Assembly: GCA_954871525.1 (NCBI GenBank)
Contig: OX940863.1
Location: 40,162,501 to 40,226,500 of the forward strand
Origin: Parietaria judaica
Taxonomy: Eukaryota; Streptophyta; Magnoliopsida; Rosales; Urticaceae
Direction of reading: 5' to 3'
Length of the DNA: 64,000 bases
Position 1 is the first letter of the stretch, and each line of letters starts with the position of its first letter. The translations under genes were made by a program, and so were the position numbers. Under the pieces are notes generated by a model. It saw only the letters and a list, made by a program, of their open reading frames with translations, made no database searches and was not told the DNA's origin. Positions 10,822 to 20,797 of the stretch are shown one piece after another.

Positions 10822-11851
10822 TGGTTAATGCTTGAAAATGGATTAACGTCAAACTCGGCCCACGGTTCGAGCTCTGGGCCAGACCCAGTGGTCGCGTGTG
10901 TATTAAGTGTAGAGTCAACGGAGTTGACTAGGTCTTGAAGCTAAATCCTTCTTCGATGACTCAGCCTGAGCTAAAGTCGTCGTCCTTGGCGAAGCGATCC
11001 GGACTGGCAAAGTCCTCTTCGCGAGGGGGTCTGGATCGGCGAGGTCCTGATGGCGAGGAGTTCTGCAAAAAAGAAAAAATGATGCTAGACCCTGTGTCTA
11101 AAACAAGGTTGTCTAAGTACCCAAGTGAGATCAGGTCATCACGTAGTTCAGAGTGAGTCAATGGATTTGCCAATGGCCCTAGCAAGCGGCTTACGTTGAG
11201 TTCCCTTGACGAGGGATAGTCAAGTCTCTGGCGACCAGAGAAGTCGAAATCCCGACGAGGGAAAGGAAGATGTCATGTCAAGCTATGAGGTCGAGCTCCC
11301 GGCTAAGGAGGGGTCGAATTCCAGCAAGCTGGGGAAATCGCCGAACTCCGAACGAGAGGGGAGATGAGAGAATTTCAAATTCTCTCTCTGGCTCTGGTTC
11401 TCTGGAGTTGTGAATGTGAATGTGTGGAATAATGGAGGTCTGAACTCTATTTATAGAAAATAGATGGGCTTCAATGCCATAAAATGGCGCCAAATCCTAG
11501 GAGAGGGGGAGTTCGGCCGATTTCTTGTCCCGAGCTTGTGTATCAGGGCCTATTTAGTCTCGGGGACATATTTAATGCCCAGATAAACTCGTTTTGCTTG
11601 TGTTACTTCATCAATCGAAGGTTTTTAACATCATTAAAGACAAATTCGTTCGATTAGGAAATCGAAGCGAATATCGTCTGTTGTGTCTCAGAATCTTCGT
11701 ATTTGAGGCCGGGTTTACCATGCCTTCCCGATGGGCTTTTGATTGGGTTTTTGGGCCTCGTATTGGGCCAAGGGGCGTTGACTTAATCAATAGACATTGA
11801 CTTATCCCTTGAGGGCCAATATTTTTTATGATGAAAAAATTACTCATAACA
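10822..11851 (-). mobile_element. Solo LTR, shorter relative of the LTR at 20794-22551
   Basis: On the minus strand it begins TGTTATGAGTAATTTTTTC and ends in GCATTAACCA. Both ends, and an internal block around a tgcaaaaaag...cacgtagttc signature, match the larger solo LTR at 20794-22551. A TATA box (CTATAAATAGAG on the minus strand, about 11446-11457) supports the orientation. The target duplication is uncertain: aataa precedes it, but an (ACA)n run follows before aataa recurs at 11863-11867. No coding content. Confidence 0.7.
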
Positions 11852-12126
11852 ACAACAACAACAATAATAATTAGAGGTGCGGCTGACGACGTCGCGACGG
11901 GTCGCGACCAAATCGCCAAAAATCGCGACTGTTCCCGGCGCGACGCGTCGCGACTCGGGCAGTCGCGATGGCTTGCGATTTGTTGCGACTCGCTGGGCGA
12001 TGTTTGCGGCAAATGTACCTATTTTCTTGAAATGTTTATTTTTAGTACTTTTTACCTGAATTTAATTATCAAACTTTATTAATTATTTCAAAATATTCTT
12101 TAAGTATGGTAATTATTTAAAATTAT

Positions 12127-12894
12127 TGATGAGAATCTACGAGCAAAGAAACAAAGGCGCTTCAAAGAGCCAATTCCGAGGAGTAACCAAGAATTCAATG
12201 AAGAGTTACATGGCTTAAGCGAAGAAGAATGGAAGAAGTTCAAGAGCATGCTGAATGGGCTTATTCAAGAGATTTGAGGTCAGGCTAATTCAAGAAGACC
12301 AATTGACAATGATTCTAAAGCTCGGCCCAAATTGATCAACATAATTCAAGCCTTGAATTAGTTTGGTCAAATCTGAATTAAGTGTCTTGTTTCTATTCAT
12401 TAAAAACGTTGAACCTAGTCCTATTGTTGTATTAGGGTTTTATTCAATGGTTTTTGTTGGGATTCTCAGTATTTAATAGGGTAGTTTAAAAGTTGGTCTC
12501 GTATTAGGGTTTTCTGAGTGGTTGTCATCAATTCCCACCACTTTGTAATGCCTATTTAAAGGCCACCATGAGGAGCAACGAAATCAATCAAGTTTTCAGA
12601 TATATCTTGTGAGTTAAACTCTCTCTATAGTTCTTAGGAGCTTTACGAACTTATCGGAATCTTTCCGTGGCGTTCTTTAACTTATCAAGCGAATTTCCAT
12701 CTTCGTTTGTGGCGTCTTCCCAATCTGAGTTTTTGTTGAGTTCATTAAAGCATCGGGTCAAAGGTTAACAATACCTTTGGTTCGTGTTTGTTCGGGTTCA
12801 AGAATTCTAGATTCTCCACACAATCTGATCGAAGTAAGGTCTATCAGAACCATTTTGTCTTCGGGTCTCGTTATTCTTAACGGGGTTCGTATCA
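12127..12894 (+). mobile_element. Chromovirus-type solo LTR inside the hAT element
   Basis: Starts TGATGAGAATC and ends GTTCGTATCA, with the exact 5-bp duplication attat at 12122-12126 and 12895-12899. A TATA-like box (TATTTAAAG, about 12552) lies in the middle. From the second base, an open frame of 49 codons (12128-12274, stop 12275-12277) reads DENLRAKKQRRF and ends SMLNGLIQEI. Many chromoviruses have an integrase tail (..GENDEN..) that runs into the 3' LTR, and this frame fits that pattern. It is younger than its hAT host. Confidence 0.85.
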
Positions 12895-13092
12895 ATTATT
12901 ATCTATAATTTATTTTTTTCAAAATTAATATTTAAGTATGTTATAATTTATTATTTTGTAACATATTAATAATCTTGATTTTTATTGTTAATTTTTAATT
13001 TGTAACATATGTTAATAAATATTAGTTTGTAACATATTAATAATTTTAACAAATTTAATTAACATATAAATAAATACGATAAGACGAGATAT

Positions 13093-14914
13093 TTAAAAAA
13101 AAGTTGTATTATTCATCGTGTCGTTTAAACTCGGACCGCTCCACAAGTCGGTGGTAAAAGCAACGTTTATGCTAGACATTTTGAAAAAATCGACCAAAAG
13201 GTTTTTTTGCATAGCATATGCGGTTTCCATGTCCTGGGTATAAGTCGTACAGGAAAACTGCTGGTACGTCGGATTAATCCTTTGCATATATCGGGTATGG
13301 TTGGGATTTTTGACAAAACTCAGCGGCACGCCCGTAGAAATAATCCATTCGAGGGTCCATTTCCGTCAATTAACTGCAGAAAGAGCACTGTGTTTACCTC
13401 ATCAATCTCCCCGGTTGGGAAGCATGCTTTTGCGTGTCGTTTCAAGTAGCCGGTTCCCAGGTCACCCATCGCATCTAGTGTGCGCCCGCACTTTTTGCAC
13501 GTGGCGAGTTTAATACGTTGGCCATTCTCCACCCGCCGATCTTCGTGAAAAAAGTTCCACACGGGGGCAGTGTTTGGTCGTCCCCACGACAACCCCGAAG
13601 GATTTGCTCTATTAAAACAAAAGAATATTACACGAGTTTAATATTAATTTAAGTATTACAAAAAATATTACAATTATTAAATTTTAATATTAATCATATT
13701 AATTTAATTAAATTTCATATAGTTAAATAAAAAAGTTAACGAAATTAAAAATGGTATTTTCTATGTGTGGAAATAATTATCAAGCTCTTTTGGACGGAAC
13801 TCCCCGAGGTTCCACGGCTAGATCGACTGGAAAGGATGCTATGATCTCGCTTTAGGCCCAAGCTTTTCTAGACAGAACTCCCCGAGGTTCCCAGGCTAGC
13901 TTGGAGGAGATTGCAAAGCAAACCTTATTTAAAAACCAATCTTTCTAAGACACCATAATCCGTAAAAACTTTATAATTATCACCACACATAAAAAATACC
14001 ATTTTAATTTTTTTAACTTATTTAAGTAACTATTTAAAGTTTAATTAAACTAATATGATTAATTGATTATTAACTAATTAAAAAAAAAAAAACTAATATG
14101 ATTAAATGATTATTAAATAACCAAAAATCTTAAAAAATTCGTTTCTGATGTGGAAGATCAGTCGGAACCGCAACCACTAAGCATACTAAGACTTTCAAGA
14201 AATTCGTTATTGATTATTGATTATTAATATTTAATTATTGATTATTAATTATTATTTATTACTAAGTACTAACTTATTAATTATTAAATATTAAATTAAT
14301 TAATAAATTAGAAAAATGACTAATAGCTATACATAGAGAAATGACTAAAGGTTATTACCCGGTTGAAGGACGTCGATGTCGTCGAGGACGGGCAACGGAG
14401 GCTTCACCGCTATCTTGATTGGAAGGTAGAGGAGAACCGCGGTTGTAAACCCCAACATTTGAACCATGGACCGAGGGCGGCGTTTGAAAGTCGTCCTCGA
14501 CATCTTCGGGACGTTGAGTTTCGTCGGGATCGACATCTTCGGGACGTTGAGTTTCGTCGGGATCGGCATCTTCGGGACGTTGAGTTTCGTCTTGGTCGCG
14601 TTGTTGAAACATGAGATTGAAAAAAGGATCATTATTTCCCCCCTAGATTGAGCTACCGCGTCGACCAATTCTCGGGACACACGTTCGGGATTGGCGTGGT
14701 GCATGGCCACCGCCCGGACTAGACTAGGTCTTAGAGACCATACTGTATCATCAGGATAATCTGGATTGGGAGGGGAGGGAAATATTTCTTCGGGTAGCAT
14801 AACGGGAATGTAGTCGTCGGGCGTAGGCTGCGATGTTCCCCCTAGTTGAAATTGGGGTTGCAAATTCCTAGCCGTCCTTCGACCCCCGGAACTACCGCCG
14901 CTTCTTCGAGACAT
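13093..14914 (-). pseudogene. hAT transposase, N-terminal remnant with BED zinc finger
   Basis: Exon 1 begins with the ATG at 14914 (MSRRSGGSSGG) and ends at a GT donor near 14359. Exon 2 starts near 13607 after an ag acceptor. Exon 1 carries a frameshift in a G run near 14640 and a 30-bp, three-copy repeat (14511-14598) giving DETQRPEDxDP units. Exon 2 encodes a BED-type zinc finger (WNFFHED, CKKC, HAKAC). It is followed by a frameshift, stops, and a fragment VAFTTDLWSG typical of hAT transposases of the RICESLEEPER group. The catalytic core and dimerisation domain are absent. It is non-functional as a transposase. The intron holds a large inverted repeat, listed separately. Confidence 0.8.
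13719..14033. repeat. Long inverted repeat in the hAT1 transposase intron
   Basis: Two arms of about 70 bp (13719-13788 and 13963-14033) are near-perfect inverted copies: ATGGTATTTTCTATGTGTGG on one side, ATGGTATTTTTTATGTGTGG on the other when reversed. The centre holds two related half-units, each carrying GGAACCTCGGGGAGTTC. A 187-nt centre (13775-13961) matches 62797-62983 at about 93% by eye, in opposite orientation and without length change. It may be a foldback MITE fixed in the intron, or a structured intronic RNA. Confidence 0.75.
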
Positions 14915-15433
14915 AATGGAACTTGAGAACTTGAGAGCTTTAGAGGGAAAAAACTTAGAGAACTGAGAGAATTTGAGAGAGAGATGGAAGATTGTTGGTG
15001 AGAAAATGAGGGAGGAAGGGGTGGTATTTATAGGGTTTGAGGAGAGAGTGGGGTGGTTGAATAATTATTATGGTGGGTGAAGTGGGTGAATAATTGTGAG
15101 GAGATAGTGGGTGAATTTTTTTTTGAAATTTGAAATGTTAGGGTTGAAATTCGAGTAAAGTGGGTAATAATTGTGGTTGGGTAATAATTTTCGGGTAAAA
15201 AGTGTGTTATTTACGCCACAAAGAAACACATCACGCGGATCGCTGATGTGGCACGTTGTGGGCCGTTGATGGCCTTCATGCGGATCACGATCACACGATC
15301 GCGACCACAGCCCAACGTCGCGACGAATCGCGACTTTTGCCTCCCATTCGCGACGAGTCGCGATTCCCGAGCTCGCGTCGCGACGAATCGCGAGATGAAC
15401 AGTCGCGTCGCGAGTTTCAGCTCTAATAATAAT

Positions 15434-17273
15434 AATAATAATAAATTCGCTTTATATCGTACTTGTGGGAAGAATTATGTGAGAAGATAACGTATTTTTC
15501 TTTCTTTCAAAGATATCATAATTTTTAAAATTATATCACACAATTCAACTTTTGATTCAAGCTCAGAAGCAAATATCTATCTTCTTAGTTATAATTTTTG
15601 TAAAGAATAGAAATCAAATCTGACAAATATGAAAAAAATGAACACAAGGTTTCTTGTTGAATCTTGCGGCAAACCAACATATGAATTATGAACGAACAAA
15701 AACAAGCACAAGATGTTTATATTCTTGCACAAGTTCAATCAGACAAACGAGCACGAATTTGTCGAATTACAGGTTCATATCAATTACATCCATAACCATA
15801 AACCCTATACAATCGTAAAACCTTAACCTTAAAACTATACCTCAAGACCGTAAGAAAGGTCGTAAAATATCAATAACATAAAAAATATAAAACCTAAACC
15901 CTAAATCCCACCTTATATATTGGCATAACAAAGCCGGTCTTGTATTCCTTAACCCTATTCGAATTTAAGGCTCACTTAGTAAAATAATCTCGGCCTAACC
16001 CAATCCAAGTTGATGCGAAATGATATATTCTTTGATTATATGATTTCCTCCTTGATCCAAGGATAATCTTTTTGGGCTGATCACATTCGAAGCGGGCCCA
16101 CTTCAATTACCAAGTGAAGTCAAGTCGCGAAGTCAGCCATGCACTTTACACGAGTCACCACGAGGCAGTTCGAGTCAGCTCAATCCAACTAGCCGTTCTG
16201 AAGAGAAAAAAAAAAAAAAGTGTCTTCCCATGACGAGGTGTTATAAATACGAGAGGAGGATGAGGAGGACGAATCCCTGAGTAAATAATCGCATTACTAA
16301 ACTTATTGAAACTATTGTACGAGATCAATTATCTGTTACGTCAATTTTCTCTCTCTCCCTCATATTGTATTGACCTCGATCAGTACACAAATTAGATAGA
16401 AAGTAGTCAACTACCGCTTAAGACGAGCTTCTATATAAAAAAAATATCGATGTTATTTTCTTTGCTACATATGTTATACATTCGCGCAATATATAAAACT
16501 AAAATTCTAACTAATCTGCTATAAACTATTGATTTTTCACTTCAACAAATGCTAAATTCCTAAGTCTTAGAATAAATCAAGTCCTCTTACATTTCATATT
16601 ATTTTTTTAAAGATTAATTAATTTGGATCATCGAATCAAAATGCAGATAATACAAAGTCCTACTAATTAGCAATCTGATAACTATTTAAATATTGAAACG
16701 CGATTTTACTATTCTAACATAATTTTTTTGAATGGGACTATGTTGACATAATTAATGCTAAAAAATAATTAGAATTAACTCATTTAAGATTAAGATGCGT
16801 AGATCTATTTAGGACAAATATATATTAAAAAAATAAAATAGATAGATCCAAAACCATTAGCTTACGAATTTCAATGCCACCTTCTGAAATGTCGTTTCTT
16901 TCCTATAATACTGCCCCAACGGCCATTTTCACATGCCACCCATTCAACATTTGAATTTGGTCAAATCAAATTATACGTGCGGTAAAACTACTTAGATTTT
17001 TTTAAAATATCGCGGCAGATTATTCTATACTCAAGGTCAAGAAAATTTCCAAATAATTACTTCTCATGTATCTCTATTAATATTGAATTTTCTACACATG
17101 TAGAAAAGCTTAACGTAAACGGAAACATGAAGAAGATGACAAAAGGGTCGAAATGCAATCAACATAATTAAAAAATCAGAAATACCCAGCGCTATTTTGA
17201 AAAGAAAAGAAGGTTTTTTTGCCGCACTTTTTCTGACACTTGGATCGGACAGCATTGCATGTTTTTGCTCACA
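15434..17273. other. Spacer; possible LTR-like remnant
   Basis: No gene supported. Positions 15990-16400 look like the tail of an LTR: a TATA-like ttataaatacgagag near 16232, a CT-rich leader, and an end of the form cagtacaca. I could not fix both ends with confidence: aatta occurs at 15684-15688 and 16390-16394, but this is weak. The rest is AT-rich. Confidence 0.4.
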
Positions 17274-17281
17274 TATATAAA
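17274..17281 (+). promoter_or_regulatory. TATA box of the PADRE gene
   Basis: TATATAAA stands 34 bp before the chosen ATG at 17315. With usual plant spacing, transcription would start only a few bases before the start codon, implying a very short leader. Confidence 0.5.
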
Positions 17282-17314
17282 CTGAAAACCAGTCTTTGGA
17301 GATTAGTGATCAAA

Positions 17315-18124
17315 ATGGGAAACTGTTCTCTCAAAGCTGTTTCTGCGACCAATGCTCCCAATTCCATCAGGGTCCTCACAGATTCAGGCTCAATCCTGGA
17401 GTTCAATCCCCCAAAACTAGCCCATGAATTGCTCACTTTCTACCCTGGTCATGGCATTTTCCGGCGCGGTCACGGGGCGGCCCCGATGGGTGGCGAAGAG
17501 CGGCTGCTCCAAGGGAGATTATACTATATTCTCCCTCTAGCGGCGTTAGGAGACGAGAACTTTCATGGAAGACAAGTGGCGGCCCGAGACGCGAATTTTG
17601 ATGGAAATCAAGAGGCGGCCAGGGTCGAGAACCTCATCGTGGCGTCCAGAGACAAGCGTGTCGTCGGTAAACAAGTGGCGGTTGGAGACGAGGTTGTCGC
17701 TGGATGTCGAGTGGTTTCTGGAGACGAGAGTTCAGCAAGAAAACAAGTAGGCGACAAAGACGAGTTTTTCACTGGTAAACGAGTGGAGGAAACAGACGAG
17801 GATATCTCCGAGAAAAGAGTGGCAGACATAGACAAGAATACCCAGGGAAAAAAGCAGGAGGCAACTGAGAGTGGAGGGGATTTCGTCAAGGACTTGAGTG
17901 AGGGATCGGCACTGGAGGTACTGCCGCGGGGCGATGACGGGGTTTGGAAGGTGAGGCTGGTGATCGGCACGAGACAGCTGGAGGAGATACTTTCTGAGCA
18001 ACGTGGCACGGAGGCTCTCATTGAGCACGTGAGGACAGCAGCCAGCGCTACACTAAGACTCGACAAGGGTGGTTGGCGGTCGGGCTTGTCAAGTGGTTGG
18101 AGGAGGTTAAGTAAGAACATGTAG
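17315..18124 (+). CDS. DUF4228/PADRE-domain protein with internal 12-residue repeats
   Basis: Single exon, 269 residues. I chose the ATG at 17315, giving MGNCSLKA, the usual lipid-modified start of this family. The upstream in-frame extension has no ATG and would lie over the TATA box. Residues 1-75 form the conserved N-terminal part (SIRVLTDSGSILEF, GRLYYILPL). Residues 79-183 are nine degenerate copies of a 12-residue unit of the form GDExxxGKQVxx. The C-terminal part (EVLPRGDDGVWKVRLVI, then QLEEILSEQ) resumes the family pattern. Family knowledge: PADRE genes are induced by pathogens and abiotic stress in plants; their biochemical role is unclear. The usual length is around 150-230 residues, so the repeat block accounts for the extra length. 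The frame is intact through all repeats. It is convergent with KELP downstream. Confidence 0.88.
   Translation: MGNCSLKAVSATNAPNSIRVLTDSGSILEFNPPKLAHELLTFYPGHGIFRRGHGAAPMGGEERLLQGRLYYILPLAALGDENFHGRQVAARDANFDGNQEAARVENLIVASRDKRVVGKQVAVGDEVVAGCRVVSGDESSARKQVGDKDEFFTGKRVEETDEDISEKRVADIDKNTQGKKQEATESGGDFVKDLSEGSALEVLPRGDDGVWKVRLVIGTRQLEEILSEQRGTEALIEHVRTAASATLRLDKGGWRSGLSSGWRRLSKNM
17549..17863 (+). repeat. 36-bp coding repeat, nine units
   Basis: Eight units of 36 bp and one of 27 bp encode GDENFHGRQVAA, RDANFDGNQEAA, RVENLIVAS, RDKRVVGKQVAV, GDEVVAGCRVVS, GDESSARKQVGD, KDEFFTGKRVEE, TDEDISEKRVAD and IDKNTQGKKQEA. All indels respect the reading frame, which argues for selection on the protein. 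Confidence 0.85.
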
Positions 18125-18530
18125 GGAATCCATTAACTAGCTTATTTAATGATTTTAGTGAGTTTGTGTAAAATCAGAAAGACTCTGCAAGAACATAGTA
18201 TCTTTCAATCTTAAAAGTATTTCTACTTAGTAGTGCAAAAACCATCCCTTTTAATCGAGAAAACTGATAGGACCAAAACTGATAGAGGCCTAACAGAAAA
18301 ATGAATACAAACTAACAGACAAATGTAGAAAGTATAGCATATAGAAATTCAAATAAATACTTGACAATTACGAGATTTTTAAGTTCAGAATGATATCCCG
18401 CAGCGTGTATGTGACGAGTTCAAGGGACACTCACAAGAAACTGGTTAAGAAGTATGAAAGAGATAGCGTACAGAAGATGGAGTTCCAAAAGAAACGTCGT
18501 AGTATAGGAGCTGAGTGATATGTTTACATG
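18125..18530. other. Convergent 3' ends of the PADRE and KELP genes
   Basis: About 400 bp shared by the 3' UTRs of two genes that face each other. AT-rich, with no other feature seen. Confidence 0.55.
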
Positions 18531-20357
18531 TTACGCCGACTCTAGCTTCTCAATGGCTTTCTCTATCGCAGGCACATTCTTACTGAAGATTGACCATTGT
18601 TCCTCTGTCAAGCTAATTCCTGCCAGAATCCAATAAATCATGTGCATGTGCGTATGTTAATCAAAGAATTAAAACCAGAGAGCATTTTATAGGTCAAACA
18701 AGCAATCACGACTCTTGAGCGTTAAGGGTACTGTTGTAATTAGCTAAGTATAATTATATTGTTATAATACCAGAGTTTGCAGCAGAGAAACAAAGAAGAA
18801 AGACTACAATGTTTCTGAACAATACAGCATTTAACTAACACTAAAGGTTTTTTTTTTTTTTTTTTATAACAATACTGTAGCAGTATTTAACAAATTAAGC
18901 TCACCGACTAACTTTCCTACGACTTATTAACTTAACTTAGATAATCACAATGGTATCCTTAACCAAGGTTTAAGATATCGCTATGGATATCTTATCGATG
19001 GTATGATCTTGCCGGTTTATTGATTGGTAGCGACTTTATTGACAAATATTTCATAACAATTTATCGACAAGTTACTTATCGATCAAATTTTACAAGTAAA
19101 ACGGTTATTGACAGGTTCATCTACGAATTTTTTATAAAATATTATAAGAAAACAGTTTTTTTATTTATTTTAAATATCAGTAAATCCTAGTTTTTTTATT
19201 TTATTTTTTTATTTTAATATCGATAAGATATTTTATAAAACTAGTTAAATTCATTGGGTTTTCATCGATTTATCTACTTTCCCGTCGATAAGCGATAGAC
19301 CAACGATAATCTATAAAACAATAATGATTATCAATATAATTTATCCATACATACCGATAAGCGATACACCAAGGAGAAACCCAAGATAACTCGCATTAAC
19401 TTAAACCTTTCCCTCAGCAACGAGGAGCAAACGTGGTCAAGCTTTTATTGAACCGAATAAGAGAAAAACACAATCACCCTATTCTCAACAGAAGCTCTGT
19501 GATCTTACTAGAAACGCGAGTGCAAAGAAGGAAAGGCTATGCAAAGTATGAAAAGGACTAGTTATACCACGCACTCTCTATCAAATTCCTCATCAATACA
19601 TCCATTTCTGCTACTTTATTCTAGTAAAACGTAGACTGTGAAAACGGTGAACCCACGATCTCCGTGTTTGGTTCGCGTTGTCTGTTTAATATGGAATGAG
19701 GAAAAGTCGGCCATAACTATCATGAAAGTTAATCCCTCTCAAAAGAGGGAGATTGAGTTTATTATCATTTTGCAGAAAACTAATCCTGACTGGATCATCT
19801 CTTATCAACTAAGCTTTGAACATTTTTTTGCGCTTCAAAGTAAAACACGGAAATTTGAAGAGAAATGTGGAGAAGTAAGTACCTTTTGCAGTAGGAAACT
19901 CCTTGCCTTCTTTCCTGAAGTATTCTCTGATGGAAACCAATGTCCTCCCTCTGAAATCCTGAATCGTCACTTTCCTCTTGTCCGACAGCTGATTCCAGTT
20001 CCCAACCAACAAAAGATTCGATCGTTGTCGCATTTTCTCAGGAAACAAACGGAGGAAAGAAAAACGGCATACCTTGCAGATGATGAGGTTTCCTTCGTCG
20101 TCGTACTCCTTACCGCTGCGATTCTCTTCTTCTTCTTCTTCTTCTTCCTCTGCCTCTGGCTCTGGGTCTTGCTGCTCCTCGAGGAAGGCCTGTACGACCT
20201 GGCGCACGAAGGCCTTGTAGGGCGGCTCGGAGAGGTCGAGGTGGAGCTCCGTCGAGGCTTGTTGGCGAACCTTGAACTCGGTGACGTCGTCCATGTTGGA
20301 AGCTTCTAGAATGCTTCGCACGGTCTTCTCGATTCTCTGCTCACTCTCGCCTTCCAT
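18531..20357 (-). CDS. KELP: RNA polymerase II transcriptional coactivator KELP (PC4 family)
   Basis: Three exons on the minus strand: 20357-20073, 19988-19883 and 18619-18531, all with GT-AG borders, give 159 residues (Arabidopsis KELP is about 165). The N-terminal region (MEGESEQRIEKTVRSIL to QAFLEEQ) is a DEK-C-like domain. A run of Glu follows (about residues 68-78). The C-terminal PC4 single-stranded-DNA-binding domain contains LIICK, LSDKRKVTIQDFRG, TLVSIREYF and SLTEEQWSIFSKN. Role from the family: a nuclear coactivator that binds melted DNA and helps activators reach RNA polymerase II. The last intron (18620-19882) is 1.26 kb and AT-rich, with short inverted repeats (gatatcgct/agcgatac) that may be a MITE. 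All key segments are present. Frames that read through the first intron are artefacts. Confidence 0.95.
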
Positions 20358-20502
20358 TTTTGGGACTCAAATCAAACCTTTCTTCACACTCAAATCTATG
20401 GTCTTGCTCTCTTGCACTGGAAATGTTTGGTTGGTGACCACAAAACGACATGCCGTTTCCAGAGGCTTCTGAAAGCCACGTGTCCTTGGGTTCCTGACGG
20501 TA

Positions 20503-20697
20503 CATAAGTTAATTAAAATCTGATTTATATATTCCAATTTTTTCTTTTCCGAGGCAAAAGTATATAACGCTCTTACAACGACACATCGTCTGGGTTAAAG
20601 ACGGTAAAAGTATTCATAAGTTAATTAAAATCTAACTTATATTTTCCAATCTTTTTTTTTTTCGCGGCAAAAGTATATAACGCTCTTACAACGACAC
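20503..20697. repeat. Tandem duplication upstream of KELP
   Basis: A segment of about 82 bp (20503-20584) is repeated at 20615-20697, with a period of about 112 bp. Each copy runs from cataagttaattaaaatct to ctcttacaacgacac. It lies in the 5' flanking region of KELP, 150-340 bp upstream of its ATG, so it could hold duplicated promoter elements. Confidence 0.75.
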
Positions 20698-20756
20698 GTA
20701 GTCTTTTACAAGAGTCTGTTGAGCGAGACCCTACTCACACATTTTTCTTGGTCTGG

Positions 20757-20793
<37 letters not shown>

Positions 20794-20797
<4 letters not shown>

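Larger units (their letters stand above)
11872..15425 (-). mobile_element. hAT element, Ac-like, degenerate, with a nested solo LTR
   Basis: The right end, read on the minus strand, starts TAGAGCTGAAACTCGCGAC, close to the TAGGGATGAAA ends of Ac. The left end starts TAGAGGTGCGGCTGACG. The 8-bp duplication ataataat lies at 11864-11871 and 15426-15433 (low complexity but exact). Both subterminal regions (about 11885-11995 and 15295-15418) are packed with the palindromic words TCGCGA and GTCGCGACG, probable transposase-binding repeats. Inside are remnants of a transposase gene on the minus strand and a later 768-bp solo LTR. The catalytic C-terminal part of the transposase is missing, so the element cannot move by itself. 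Confidence 0.85.

Noticed and set aside
15684..16394. Possible 700-bp solo LTR with aatta duplication
   Set aside because: The end sequences do not form convincing inverted termini and the duplication is low-complexity. Kept only as a remark in the spacer.
19638..20309. 223-codon plus-strand frame over KELP
   Set aside because: It lies antisense to KELP exons and introns, with a poly-Phe stretch complementary to the Glu codons.
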